Origin: Nemertoderma westbladi
Lineage: Eukaryota; Xenacoelomorpha; Nemertodermatida; Nemertodermatidae
NCBI GenBank assembly: GCA_032718475.1
Contig: JAUCBJ010004334.1
Location: 1 to 64,000, forward strand
Direction of reading: 5' to 3'
DNA: 64,000 bases
The notes below the pieces were generated by a model. The model was not told where the DNA came from. It worked only from the letters and a program-made list of their open reading frames with translations, and searched no databases. Below are positions 15,201 through 30,200 of the stretch, piece by piece. The position numbers were made by a program, and so were the translations under genes. Each line of letters starts with the position of its first letter. Positions within the stretch are counted from its first letter, which is position 1.

Positions 15201-18200
15201 TACCTATTTAATGCGCTACAGTGACCTGCTCATTAACCTATTTAATGCGCTACAGTGACCTGCTCATTTACCTATTTAATGTGCCACAGTGACCTGCTAA
15301 TTAACCTATTTAATGCGCCACAGTGACCTGCTCATTTACCTATTTAATGTGCCACAGTGACCTGCTCATTTACCTATTTAATGCGCCACAGTGACCTGAT
15401 CATTTACCTATTTAAATGCGCCACAGTGACCTCCTCATTAACCTATTTAATGCGCCACAGTGACCTGATCATTTACCTATTTAAATGTGCCACAGTGACC
15501 TGCTCATTTACCTATTTAATGCGCCACAGTGACCTGCTCATTTACCTATTTAATGTGCCACAGTGACCTGCTCATTAACCTATTTAATGCGCTACAGTGA
15601 CCTGCTCATTTACCTATTTAATGCGCCACAGTGACCTGCTCATTTACCTATTTAATGTGCCACAGTGACCTGCTCATTTACCTATTTAATGTGCCACAGT
15701 GACCTGCTCATTTACCTATTTAATGTGCCACAGTGACCTGCTCATTTACCTATTTAATGCGCCACAGTGACCTGCTCATTTACCTATTTAATGCGCCACA
15801 GTGACCTGATCATTTACCTATTTAAATGCGCCACAGTGACCTGCTCATTTACCTATTTAATGCGCTACAGTGACCTGCTCATTTACCTATTTAATGCGCC
15901 ACAGTGACCTGCTCATTTACCTATTTAATGCGCCACAGTGACCTGATCATTTACCTATTTAAATGCGCCACAGTGACCTGCTCATTTACCTATTTAATGC
16001 GCCACAGTGACCTGCTCATTTACCTATTTAATGCGCCACAGTGACCTGCTCATTTACCTATTTAATGTGCCACAGTGACCTGCTCATTTACCTATTTAAT
16101 GCGCCACAGTGACCTGCTCATTTACCTATTTAATGCGCCACAGTGACCTGCTCATTTACCTATTTAATGTGCCACAGTGACCTGCTCATTAACCTATTTA
16201 ATGTGCCACAGTGACCTGCTCATTTACCTATTTAATGCGCTACAGTGACCTGCTCATTTACCTATTTAATGTGCCACAGTGACCTGCTCATTTACCTATT
16301 TAATGCGCCACAGTGACCTGCTCATTTACCTATTTAATGCGCCACAGTGACCTGATCATTAACCTATTTAATGTGCCACAGTGACCTGCTCATTTACCTA
16401 TTTAATGCGCTACAGTGACCTGCTCATTTACCTATTTAATGTGCCACAGTGACCTGCTCATTTACCTATTTAATGTGCCACAGTGACCTGCTCATTTACC
16501 TATTTAAATGTGCCACAGTGACCTCCTCATTTACCTATTTAATGCGCCACAGTGACCTGCTCATTTACCTATTTAATGTGCCACAGTGACCTGCTCATTT
16601 ACCTATTTAATGCGCCACAGTGACCTGCTCATTTACCTATTTAATGCGCCACAGTGACCTGATCATTTACCTATTTAAATGCGCCACAGTGACCTGCTCA
16701 TTTACCTATTTAATGCGCTACAGTGACCTGCTCATTTACCTATTTAATGCACCACAGTGACCTGTTCATTTACCTATTTAATGTGCCACAGTGACCTGCT
16801 CATTTACCTATTTAATGTGCCACAGTGACCTGCTCATTTACCTATTTAATGTGCCACAGTGACCTGCTCATTTACCTATTTCATGTGCCACAGTGACCTG
16901 CTCATTTACCTATTTAATGTGCCACAGTGACCTGTTCATTTACCTATTTCATGTGCCACAGTGACCTGCTCATTTACCTATTTAAATGTGCCACAGTGAC
17001 CTGCTCATTTACCTATTTAATGTGCCACAGTGACCTGCTCATTTACCTATTTAATGTGCCACAGTGACCTGTTCATTTACCTATTTCATGTGCCACAGTG
17101 ACCTGCTCATTTACCTATTTAAATGTGCCACAGTGACCTCCTCATTTACCTATTTAATGCGCCACAGTGACCTGCTCATTTACCTATTTAATGTGCTACA
17201 GTGACCTGCTCATTAACCTATTTAATGCGCTACAGTGACCTGCTCATTTACCTATTTAATGTGCCACAGTGACCTGCTCATTTACCTATTTAATGCGCCA
17301 CAGTGACCTGATCATTTACCTATTTAAATGCGCCACAGTGACCTGCTCATTTACCTATTTAATGCGCTACAGTGACCTGCTCATTTACCTATTTAATGTG
17401 CCACAGTGACCTACTCATTAACCTATTTAATGCGCCACAGTGACCTGTTCATTTACCTATTTAATGCACCACAGTGACCTACTCATTAACCTATTTAATG
17501 CGCCACAGTGACCTGTTCATTTACCTATTTAATGCACCACAGTGACCTGCTCATTTACCTATTTAATGTGCTACAGTGACCTGCTCATTTACCTATTTAA
17601 TGCGCCACAGTGACCTGTTCATTTACCTATTTAATGCACCACAGTGACCTCCTCATTAACCTATTTAATGCGCCACAGTGACCTGTTCATTTACCTATTT
17701 AATGCACCACAGTGACCTGCTCATTTACCTATTTAATGTGCTACAGTGACCTGCTCATTTACCTATTTAATGCGCCACAGTGACCTGCTCATTTACCTAT
17801 TTAATGTGCCACAGTGACCTCCTCATTAACCTATTTAATGCGCCACAGTGACCTGTTCATTTACCTATTTAATGCACCACAGTGACCTGCTCATTTACCT
17901 ATTTAATGTGCTACAGTGACCTGCTCATTTACCTATTTAATGCACCACAGTGACCTGCTCATTTACCTATTTAATGTGCTACAGTGACCTGCTCATTTAC
18001 CTATTTAATGCACCACAGTGACCTCCTCATTAACCTATTTAATGCGCCACAGTGACCTGTTCATTTACCTATTTAATGCACCACAGTGACCTGCTCATTT
18101 ACCTATTTAATGTGCTACAGTGACCTGCTCATTTACCTATTTAATGCGCCACAGTGACCTGCTCATTTACCTATTTAATGTGCTACAGTGACCTGTTCAT

Positions 18201-21200
18201 TTACCTATTTAATGCACCACAGTGACCTCCTCATTAACCTATTTAATGCGCCACAGTGACCTGCTCATTTACCTATTTAATGCGCCACAGTGACCTGATC
18301 ATTTACCTATTTAAATGCGCCACAGTGACCTGCTCATTTACCTATTTAATGTGCCACAGTGACCTGCTCATTTACCTATTTAATGCGCCACAGTGACCTG
18401 CTCATTTACCTATTTAATGCGCCACAGTGACCTGCTCATTTACCTATTTAATGTGCCACAGTGACCTGCTCATTTACCTATTTAATGTGCCACAGTGACC
18501 TGCTCATTTACCTATTTAATGCGCCACAGTGACCTGTTCATTTACCTATTTAATGCGCCACAGTGACCTGCTCATTTACCTATTTAATGTGCCACAGTGA
18601 CCTGCTCATTTACCTATTTAATGCGCCACAGTGACCTGCTCATTTACCTATTTAATGCGCCACAGTGACCTGCTCATTTACCTATTTAATGCGCCACAGT
18701 GACCTGCTCATTTACCTATTTAATGCGCCACAGTGACCTGCTCATTTACCTATTTAATGCGCCACAGTGACCTGTTCATTTACCTATTTAATGCGCCACA
18801 GTGACCTGCTCATTTACCTATTTAATGCGCCACAGTGACCTGTTCATTTACCTATTTAATGCACCACAGTGACCTGCTCATTTACCTATTTAATGTGCTA
18901 CAGTGACCTGCTCATTTACCTATTTAATGTGCCACAGTGACCTGCTCATTTACCTATTTAATGCGCCACAGTGACCTCCTCATTTACCTATTTAATGCGC
19001 CACAGTGACCTGCTCATTTACCTATTTAATGCGCCACAGTGACCTGCTCATTTACCTATTTAATGTGCCACAGTGACCTGCTCATTTACCTATTTAATGC
19101 GCCACAGTGACCTGCTCATTTACCTATTTAATGTGCCACAGTGACCTGCTCATTTACCTATTTAATGCGCCACAGTGACCTGTTCATTTACCTATTTAAT
19201 GCGCCACAGTGACCTGCTCATTTACCTATTTAATGTGCCACAGTGACCTGCTCATTTACCTATTTAATGCGCCACAGTGACCTGCTCATTTACCTATTTA
19301 ATGTGCTACAGTGACCTGCTCATTTACCTATTTAATGCACCACAGTGACCTCCTCATTAACCTATTTAATGCGCCACAGTGACCTGTTCATTTACCTATT
19401 TAATGCACCACAGTGACCTGCTCATTTACCTATTTAATGCGCCACAGTGACCTGATCATTTACCTATTTAATGCGCCACAGTGACCTGCTCATTTACCTA
19501 TTTAATGCGCTACAGTGACCTGCTCATTTACCTATTTAATGCGCCACAGTGACCTCCTCATTAACCTATTTAATGCGCCACAGTGACCTGTTCATTTACC
19601 TATTTAATGCACCACAGTGACCTACTCATTAACCTATTTAATGCGCCACAGTGACCTGTTCATTTACCTATTTAATGCACCACAGTGACCTGCTCATTTA
19701 CCTATTTAATGTGCTACAGTGACCTGCTCATTTACCTATTTAATGCGCCACAGTGACCTGTTCATTTACCTATTTAATGCACCACAGTGACCTCCTCATT
19801 AACCTATTTAATGCGCCACAGTGACCTGTTCATTTACCTATTTAATGCACCACAGTGACCTGCTCATTTACCTATTTAATGTGCTACAGTGACCTGCTCA
19901 TTTACCTATTTAATGCGCCACAGTGACCTGCTCATTTACCTATTTAATGTGCCACAGTGACCTCCTCATTAACCTATTTAATGCGCCACAGTGACCTGTT
20001 CATTTACCTATTTAATGCACCACAGTGACCTGCTCATTTACCTATTTAATGTGCTACAGTGACCTGCTCATTTACCTATTTAATGCACCACAGTGACCTG
20101 CTCATTTACCTATTTAATGTGCTACAGTGACCTGCTCATTTACCTATTTAATGCACCACAGTGACCTGCTCATTTACCTATTTAATGTGCCACAGTGACC
20201 TGTTCATTTACCTATTTAATGCACCACAGTGACCTGCTCATTTACCTATTTAATGCGCCACAGTGACCTGCTCATTTACCTATTTAATGCGCCACAGTGA
20301 CCTGCTCATTTACCTATTTAATGCGCCACAGTGACCTGCTCATTTACCTATTTAATGCGCCACAGTGACCTGCTCATTTACCTATTTAATGCACCACAGT
20401 GACCTGCTCATTTACCTATTTAATGCGCCACAGTGACCTGTTCATTTACCTATTTCATGTGCCACAGTGACCTGCTCATTTACCTATTTAAATGTGCCAC
20501 AGTGACCTCCTCATTTACCTATTTAATGCGCCACAGTGACCTGCTCATTTACCTATTTAATGTGCTACAGTGACCTGCTCATTAACCTATTTAATGCGCT
20601 ACAGTGACCTGCTCATTTACCTATTTAATGTGCCACAGTGACCTGCTCATTTACCTATTTAATGCGCCACAGTGACCTGATCATTTACCTATTTAAATGC
20701 GCCACAGTGACCTGCTCATTTACCTATTTAATGCGCTACAGTGACCTGCTCATTTACCTATTTAATGTGCCACAGTGACCTACTCATTAACCTATTTAAT
20801 GCGCCACAGTGACCTGTTCATTTACCTATTTAATGCACCACAGTGACCTACTCATTAACCTATTTAATGCGCCACAGTGACCTGTTCATTTACCTATTTA
20901 ATGCACCACAGTGACCTGCTCATTTACCTATTTAATGTGCTACAGTGACCTGCTCATTTACCTATTTAATGCGCCACAGTGACCTGTTCATTTACCTATT
21001 TAATGCACCACAGTGACCTCCTCATTAACCTATTTAATGCGCCACAGTGACCTGTTCATTTACCTATTTAATGCACCACAGTGACCTGCTCATTTACCTA
21101 TTTAATGTGCTACAGTGACCTGCTCATTTACCTATTTAATGCGCCACAGTGACCTGCTCATTTACCTATTTAATGTGCCACAGTGACCTCCTCATTAACC

Positions 21201-24200
21201 TATTTAATGCGCCACAGTGACCTGTTCATTTACCTATTTAATGCACCACAGTGACCTGCTCATTTACCTATTTAATGTGCTACAGTGACCTGCTCATTTA
21301 CCTATTTAATGCACCACAGTGACCTGCTCATTTACCTATTTAATGTGCTACAGTGACCTGCTCATTTACCTATTTAATGCACCACAGTGACCTCCTCATT
21401 AACCTATTTAATGCGCCACAGTGACCTGTTCATTTACCTATTTAATGCACCACAGTGACCTGCTCATTTACCTATTTAATGTGCTACAGTGACCTGCTCA
21501 TTTACCTATTTAATGCGCCACAGTGACCTGCTCATTTACCTATTTAATGTGCTACAGTGACCTGTTCATTTACCTATTTAATGCACCACAGTGACCTCCT
21601 CATTAACCTATTTAATGCGCCACAGTGACCTGCTCATTTACCTATTTAATGCGCCACAGTGACCTGATCATTTACCTATTTAAATGCGCCACAGTGACCT
21701 GCTCATTTACCTATTTAATGCGCTACAGTGACCTGCTCATTTACCTATTTAATGCACCACAGTGACCTCCTCATTAACCTATTTAATGCGCCACAGTGAC
21801 CTGTTCATTTACCTATTTAATGCACCACAGTGACCTGCTCATTTACCTATTTAATGTGCTACAGTGACCTGCTCATTTACCTATTTAATGCGCCACAGTG
21901 ACCTGCTCATTTACCTATTTAATGTGCTACAGTGACCTGTTCATTTACCTATTTAATGCACCACAGTGACCTCCTCATTAACCTATTTAATGCGCCACAG
22001 TGACCTGTTCATTTACCTATTTAATGCACCACAGTGACCTGCTCATTTACCTATTTAATGTGCTACAGTGACCTGCTCATTTACCTATTTAATGCACCAC
22101 AGTGACCTGCTCATTTACCTATTTAATGTGCTACAGTGACCTGCTCATTTACCTATTTAATGCGCCACAGTGACCTCCTCATTAACCTATTTAATGCGCC
22201 ACAGTGACCTGTTCATTTACCTATTTAATGCACCACAGTGACCTGCTCATTTACCTATTTAATGTGCTACAGTGACCTGCTCATTTACCTATTTAATGCA
22301 CCACAGTGACCTGCTCATTTACCTATTTAATGTGCTACAGTGACCTGCTCATTTACCTATTTAATGCACCACAGTGACCTCCTCATTAACCTATTTAATG
22401 CGCCACAGTGACCTGTTCATTTACCTATTTAATGCACCACACACAGTGACCTGCTCATTTACCTATTTAATGTGCCACAGTGACCTGCTCATTTACCTAT
22501 TTAATGCGCCACAGTGACCTACTCATTAACCTATTTAATGCACCACAGTGACCTGCTCATTTACCTATTTAATGTGCCACAGAGACCTGTTCATTTACCT
22601 ATTTAATGCACCACAGTGACCTGCTCATTTACCTATTTAATGCGCCACAGTGACCTGATCATTTACCTATTTAAATGCGCCACAGTGACCTGCTCATTTA
22701 CCTATTTAATGTGCTACAGTGACCTGTTCATTTACCTATTTAATGTGCTACAGTGACCTGTTCATTTACCTATTTAATGCGCCACAGTGACCTACTCATT
22801 AACCTATTTAATGCGCCACAGTGACCTGTTCATTTACCTATTTAATGCACCACAGTGACCTGATCATTTACCTATTTAATGCGCCACAGTGACCTGTTCA
22901 TTTACCTATTTAATGCACCACAGTGACCTCCTCATTAACCTATTTAATGCGCCACAGTGACCTGTTCATTTACCTATTTAATGCACCACAGTGACCTACT
23001 CATTAACCTATTTAATGCGCCACAGTGACCTGTTCATTTACCTATTTAATGCACCACAGTGACCTGCTCATTTACCTATTTAATGTGCTACAGTGACCTG
23101 TTCATTTACCTATTTAATGCACCACAGTGACCTGCTCATTTACCTATTTAATGCGCCACAGTGACCTGATCATTTACCTATTTAAATGCGCCACAGTGAC
23201 CTGCTCATTTACCTATTTAATGTGCTACAGTGACCTGTTCATTTACCTATTTAATGTGCCACAGTGACCTGCTCATTTACCTATTTAATGTGCCACAGTG
23301 ACCTGATCATTTACCTATTTAATGCACCACAGTGACCTCCTCATTTACCTATTTAATGCACCACAGTGACCTGCTCATTTACCTATTTAATGTGCCACAG
23401 TGACCTGTTCATTTACCTATTTAATGCACCACAGTGACCTCCTCATTAACCTATTTAATGCGCCGCAGTGACCTGCTCATTTACCTATTTAATGCGCCAC
23501 AGTGACCTCCTCATTTACCTATTTAATGCGCCACAGTGACCTCCTCATTTACCTATTTAATGTGCCACAGTGACCTGTTCATTTACCTATTTAATGTGCC
23601 ACAGTGACCTGTTCATTTACCTATTTAATGCACCACAGTGACCTCCTCATTAACCTATTTAATGCGCCGCAGTGACCTGCTCATTTACCTATTTAATGCG
23701 CCACAGTGACCTCCTCATTTACCTATTTAATGCGCCACAGTGACCTCCTCATTTACCTATTTAATGCGCCACAGTGACCTGCTCATTTACCTATTTAATG
23801 TGCTACAGTGACCTGCTCATTTACCTATTTAATGTGCTACAGTGACCTGCTCATTTACCTATTTAATGCGCTACAGTGACCTGCTCATTTACCTATTTAA
23901 TGCACCACAGTGACCTGCTCATTTACCTATTTAATGTGCTACAGTGACCTGCTCATTTACCTATTTAATGCGCCACAGTGACCTGCTCATTAACCTATTT
24001 AATGCGCCACAGTGACCTGATCATTTACCTATTTAATGCACCACAGTGACCTCCTCATTTACCTATGTAATGCGCTACAGTGACCTGCTCATTAACCTAT
24101 TTAATGCGCCACAGTGACCTGTTCATTTACCTATTTAATGCACCACAGTGACCTGCTCATTTACCTATTTAATGTGCTACAGTGACCTGATCATTTACCT

Positions 24201-27200
24201 ATTTAATGCACCACAGTGACCTGCTCATTTACCTATTTAATGTGCTACAGTGACCTGATCATTTACCTATTTAATGCACCACAGTGACCTCCTCATTTAC
24301 CTATTTAATGCGCCACAGTGACCTGCTCATTTACCTATTTAATGCACCACAGTGACCTGCTCATTTACCTATTTAATGTGCTACAGTGACCTGCTCATTT
24401 ACCTATTTAATGCGCCACAGTGACCTCCTCATTAACCTATTTAATGCGCCACAGTGACCTGTTCATTTACCTATTTAATGCACCACAGTGACCTGCTCAT
24501 TTACCTATTTAATGTGCTACAGTGACCTGATCATTTACCTATTTAATGCACCACAGTGACCTGCTCATTTACCTATTTAATGCGCCACAGTGACCTACTC
24601 ATTAACCTATTTAATGCGCCACAGTGACCTGTTCATTTACCTATTTAATGCACCACAGTGACCTGTTCATTTACCTATTTAATGCACCACAGTGACCTAC
24701 TCATTAACCTATTTAATGCGCCACAGTGACCTGTTCATTTACCTATTTAATGCACCACAGTGACCTGCTCATTTACCTATTTAATGCGCCACAGTGACCT
24801 GCTCATTTACCTATTTAATGTGCTACAGTGACCTGCTCATTTACCTATTTAATGCACCACAGTGACCTGCTCATTTACCTATTTAATGTGCTACAATGAC
24901 CTGTTCATTTACCTATTTAATGCGCCACAGTGACCTACTCATTAACCTATTTAATGCGCCACAGTGACCTGTTCATTTACCTATTTAATGCACCACAGTG
25001 ACCTGCTCATTTACCTATTTAATGTGCTACAGTGACCTGTTCATTTACCTATTTAATGTGCCACAGTGACCTGTTCATTTACCTATTTAATGCGCCACAG
25101 TGACCTGTTCATTTACCTATTTAATGCACCACAGTGACCTGTTCATTTACCTATTTAATGCGCCACAGTGACCTGTTCATTTACCTATTTAATGCACCAC
25201 AGTGACCTGCTCATTTACCTATTTAATGTGCCACAGTGACCTGCTCATTTACCTATTTAATGCGCCACAGTGACCTGCTCATTTACCTATTTAATGCGCT
25301 ACAGTGACCTGTTCATTTACCTATTTAATGCACCACAGTGACCTGCTCATTTACCTATTTAATGTGCCACAGTGACCTGCTCATTTACCTATTTAATGCG
25401 CCACAGTGACCTGTTCATTTACCTATTTAATGCACCACAGTGACCTGCTCATTTACCTATTTAATGTGCCACAGTGACCTGCTCATTTACCTATTTAATG
25501 CGCCACAGTGACCTGTTCATTTACCTATTTAATGCACCACAGTGACCTGCTCATTTACCTATTTAATGCGCCACAGTGACCTGTTCATTTACCTATTTAA
25601 TGCACCACAGTGACCTGCTCATTTACCTATTTAATGTGCCACAGTGACCTGCTCATTTACCTATTTAATGCGCCACAGTGACCTGTTCATTTACCTATTT
25701 AATGCACCACAGTGACCTGCTCATTTACCTATTTAATGTGCCACAGTGACCTGCTCATTTACCTATTTAATGCGCCACAGTGACCTGTTCATTTACCTAT
25801 TTAATGCACCACAGTGACCTGCTCATTTACCTATTTAATCTGCCACAGTGACCTACTCATTAACCTATTTAATGCGCCACAGTGACCTGTTCATTTACCT
25901 ATTTAATGCACCACAGTGACCTGCTCATTTACCTATTTAATGTGCTACAGTGACCTGTTCATTTACCTATTTAATGCGCCACAGTGACCTACTCATTAAC
26001 CTATTTAATGCGCCACAGTGACCTGATCATTTACCTATTTAAATGCGCCACAGTGACCTGATCATTTACCTATTTAAATGCGCCACAGTGACCTGCTCAT
26101 TTACCTATTTAATGTGCTACAGTGACCTGATCATTTACCTATTTAATGCACCACAGTGACCTCCTCATTTACCTATTTAATGCGCCACAGTGACCTCCTC
26201 ATTTACCTATTTAATGCGCCACAGTGACCTGCTCATTTACCTATTTAATGTGCCACAGTGACCTCCTCATTTACCTATTTAATGCACCACAGTGACCTCC
26301 TCATTTACCTATTTAATGCGCCACAGTGACCTCCTCATTTACCTATTTAATGCGCCACAGTGACCTGCTCATTTACCTATTTAATGTGCCACAGTGACCT
26401 CCTCATTTACCTATTTAATGCGCCACAGTGACCTGCTCATTTACCTATTTAATGTGCCACAGTGACCTCCTCATTAACCTATTTAATGCACCACAGTGAC
26501 CTGCTCATTTACCTATTTAATGCGCCACAGTGACCTGCTCATTTACCTATTTAATGCGCTACAGTGACCTGCTCATTTACCTATTTAATGCGCCACAGTG
26601 ACCTGCTCATTTACCTATTTAATGCGCCACAGTGACCTGTTCATTTACCTATTTAATGCACCACAGTGACCTGCTCATTTACCTATTTAATGTGCTACAG
26701 TGACCTGTTCATTTACCTATTTAATGCACCACAGTGACCTGCTCATTTACCTATTTAATGCGCTACAGTGACCTGTTCATTTACCTATTTAATGCACCAC
26801 AGTGACCTGCTCATTTACCTATTTAATGCACCACAGTGACCTGTTCATTTACCTATTTAATGCACCACAGTGACCTGCTCATTTACCTATTTAATGCACC
26901 ACAGTGACCTGCTCATTTACCTATTTAATGTGCTACAGTGACCTGTTCATTTACCTATTTAATGCACCACAGTGACCTCCTCATTTACCTATTTAATGCG
27001 CCACAGTGACCTCCTCATTTACCTATTTAATGCGCCACAGTGACCTGCTCATTTACCTATTTAATGTGCTACAGTGACCTGATCATTTACCTATTTAATG
27101 TGCCACAGTGACCTGCTCATTTACCTATTTAATGTGCCACAGTGACCTGCTCATTTACCTATTTAATCTGCCACAGTGACCTGTTCATTTACCTATTTAA

Positions 27201-30200
27201 TGTGCTACAGTGACCTGTTCATTTACCTATTTAATGCACCACAGTGACCTCCTCATTTACCTATTTAATGCGCCACAGTGACCTCCTCATTTACCTATTT
27301 AATGCGCCACAGTGACCTGCTCATTTACCTATTTAATGTGCTACAGTGACCTGATCATTTACCTATTTAATGCGCCACAGTGACCTCCTCATTTACCTAT
27401 TTAATGCGCTACAGTGACCTGCTCATTTACCTATTTAATGTGCCACAGTGACCTGCTCATTTACCTATTTAATGCACCACAGTGACCTGCTCATTTACCT
27501 ATTTAATGCGCCACAGTGACCTGCTCATTTACCTATTTAATGTGCCACAGTGACCTGCTCATTTACCTATTTAATCTGCCACAGTGACCTGCTCATTAAC
27601 CTATTTAATGCACCACAGTGACCTGCTCATTTACCTATTTAATCTGCCACAGTGACCTGCTCATTAACCTATTTAATGCACCACAGTGACCTGTTCATTT
27701 ACCTATTTAATGCACCACAGTGACCTGCTCATTTACCTATTTAATGCACCACAGTGACCTGCTCATTTACCTATTTAATGCACCACAGTGACCTGTTCAT
27801 TTACCTATTTAATGTGCTACAGTGACCTGTTCATTTACCTATTTAATGTGCTACAGTGACCTGTTCATTTACCTATTTAATGCGCCACAGTGACCTGCTC
27901 ATTTACCTATTTAATGTGCCACAGTGACCTGCTCATTTACCTATTTAAATGCGCTACAGTGACCTGCTCATTTACCTATTTAATGTGCCACAGTGACCTG
28001 CTCATTTACCTATTTAATCTGCCACAGTGACCTGCTCATTTACCTATTTAATGTGCCACAGTGACCTGCTCATTTACCTATTTAATCTGCCACAGTGACC
28101 TGCTCATTTACCTATTTAATGCACCACAGTGACCTGCTCATTTACCTATTTAATCTGCCACAGTGACCTGCTCATTTACCTATTTAATCTGCCACAGTGA
28201 CCTGCTCATTTACCTATTTAATGCACCACAGCGACCTGCTCATTTACCTATTTAATCTGCCACAGTGACCTGCTCATTTACCTATTTAATGCGCTACAGT
28301 GACCTGCTCATTTACCTATTTAATGTGCCACAGTGACCTGCTCATTTACCTATTTAATGCGCCACAGTGACCTGCTCATTTACCTATTTAATGCGCCACA
28401 GTGACCTGCTCATTTACCTATTTAATGTGCTACAGTGACCTGCTCATTTACCTATTTAATGCACCACAGTGACCTGCTCATTTACCTATTTAATGCGCCA
28501 CAGTGACCTGCTCATTTACCTATTTAATGTGCTACAGTGACCTCCTCATTTACCTATTTAATGCGCCACAGTGACCTGCTCATTAACCTATTTAATGCGC
28601 CACAGTGACCTGCTCATTTACCTATTTAATGTGCCACAGTGACCTGCTCATTTACCTATTTAATGTGCCACAGTGACCTGCTCATTTACCTATTTAATGT
28701 GCTACAGTGACCTCCTCATTAACCTATTTAATGCGCTACAGTGACCTGCTCATTTACCTATTTAATGCGCCACAGTGACCTGCTCATTTACCTATTTAAT
28801 GTGCTACAGTGACCTGTTCATTTACCTATTTAATGTGCTACAGTGACCTGTTCATTTACCTATTTAATGCACCACAGTGACCTGTTCATTTACCTATTTA
28901 ATGCGCCACAGTGACCTACTCATTAACCTATTTAATGCGCCACAGTGACCTGTTCATTTACCTATTTAATGCGCCACAGTGACCTGCTCATTTACCTATT
29001 TAATGCGCCACAGTGACCTACTCATTAACCTATTTAATGCACCACAGTGACCTGTTCATTTACCTATTTAACGCGCCACAGTGACCTACTCATTAACCTA
29101 TTTAATGCGCCACAGTGACCTGTTCATTTACCTATTTAATGTGCTACAGTGACCTGCTCATTTACCTATTTAATGTGCCACAGTGACCTGCTCATTTACC
29201 TATTTAATGCGCCACAGTGACCTCCTCATTTACCTATTTAATGCGCCACAGTGACCTCCTCATTTACCTATTTAATGCGCCACAGTGACCTGCTCATTTA
29301 CCTATTTAATGCGCCACAGTGACCTGCTCATTTACCTATTTAATGCGCCACAGTGACCTACTCATTAACCTATTTAATGCGCCACAGTGACCTACTCATT
29401 AACCTATTTAATGCGCCACAGTGACCTCCTCATTTACCTATTTAATGCGCCACAGTGACCTCCTCATTTACCTATTTAATGCGCCACAGTGACCTGCTCA
29501 TTTACCTATTTAATGCGCTACAGTGACCTGCTCATTTACCTATTTAATGTGCCACAGTGACCTGCTCATTTACCTATTTAATGTGCCACAGTGACCTGCT
29601 CATTTACCTATTTAATGTGCCACAGTGACCTGCTCATTTACCTATTTAATCTGCCACAGTGACCTGCTCATTTACCTATTTAATGTGCTACAGTGACCTG
29701 CTCATTTACCTATTTAATGCGCCACAGTGACCTGCTCATTTACCTATTTAATGCGCCACAGTGACCTGCTCATTTACCTATTTAATGCGCCACAGTGACC
29801 TCCTCATTTACCTATTTAATGCGCCACAGTGACCTCCTCATTTACCTATTTAATGCGCCACAGTGACCTCCTCATTTACCTATTTAATGCGCCACAGTGA
29901 CCTCCTCATTTACCTATTTAATGCGCCACAGTGACCTCCTCATTTACCTATTTAATGCGCCACAGTGACCTGCTCATTTACCTATTTGGACCTTCGTCCT
30001 ATTCGAACCTTCATCCTGGAACCTCTATGCGAATGGATCAACATTTATTCATATAGAATACACAACACAATATGGATTGACTAACCGTTATTTCAGGAGT
30101 CTCTATGTATCCACTTGAGTCGGAATCATATTTTCTCCAAATCTAAAATTTATGAAATTATTTAATTAATTCTTGTATTAATTTATACTTTTATTAATTT

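Larger units (their letters stand above)
11471..29987. repeat. 34-bp minisatellite array, about 545 copies
   Basis: Unit of the form CACAGTGACCTGCTCATTTA, then CCTATTTAATG and a variable GC, CA or TG junction. Variants occur at fixed positions (GCGC/GCAC/GTGC; CTGCTC/CTGTTC/CTCCTC/CTACTC/CTGATC; ATTTA/ATTAA). A 35-bp form with TTTAAATG usually follows GATCATTTA. It fills most of the 19.2-kb intron between exons 5 and 6. Each unit has TGACCT, the reverse of the nuclear-receptor half-site AGGTCA. On the gene strand each unit has AG|GTAAAT, a donor-like motif. Short ORFs inside it are artefacts of the repeat. Confidence 0.97.

Noticed and set aside
14742-15566. Open frames of 69 residues made of repeats of MTCSFTYLMRHSDLIIYLF
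   Set aside because: They are translations of the 34-bp minisatellite, open only where 35-bp units shift the frame past TAA. There is no start context, splice site or family resemblance.
11471-29987. Array 2 as a centromeric satellite
   Set aside because: It lies between two in-frame exons of one gene and has unique flanks on both sides, so an intronic minisatellite is the simpler reading.
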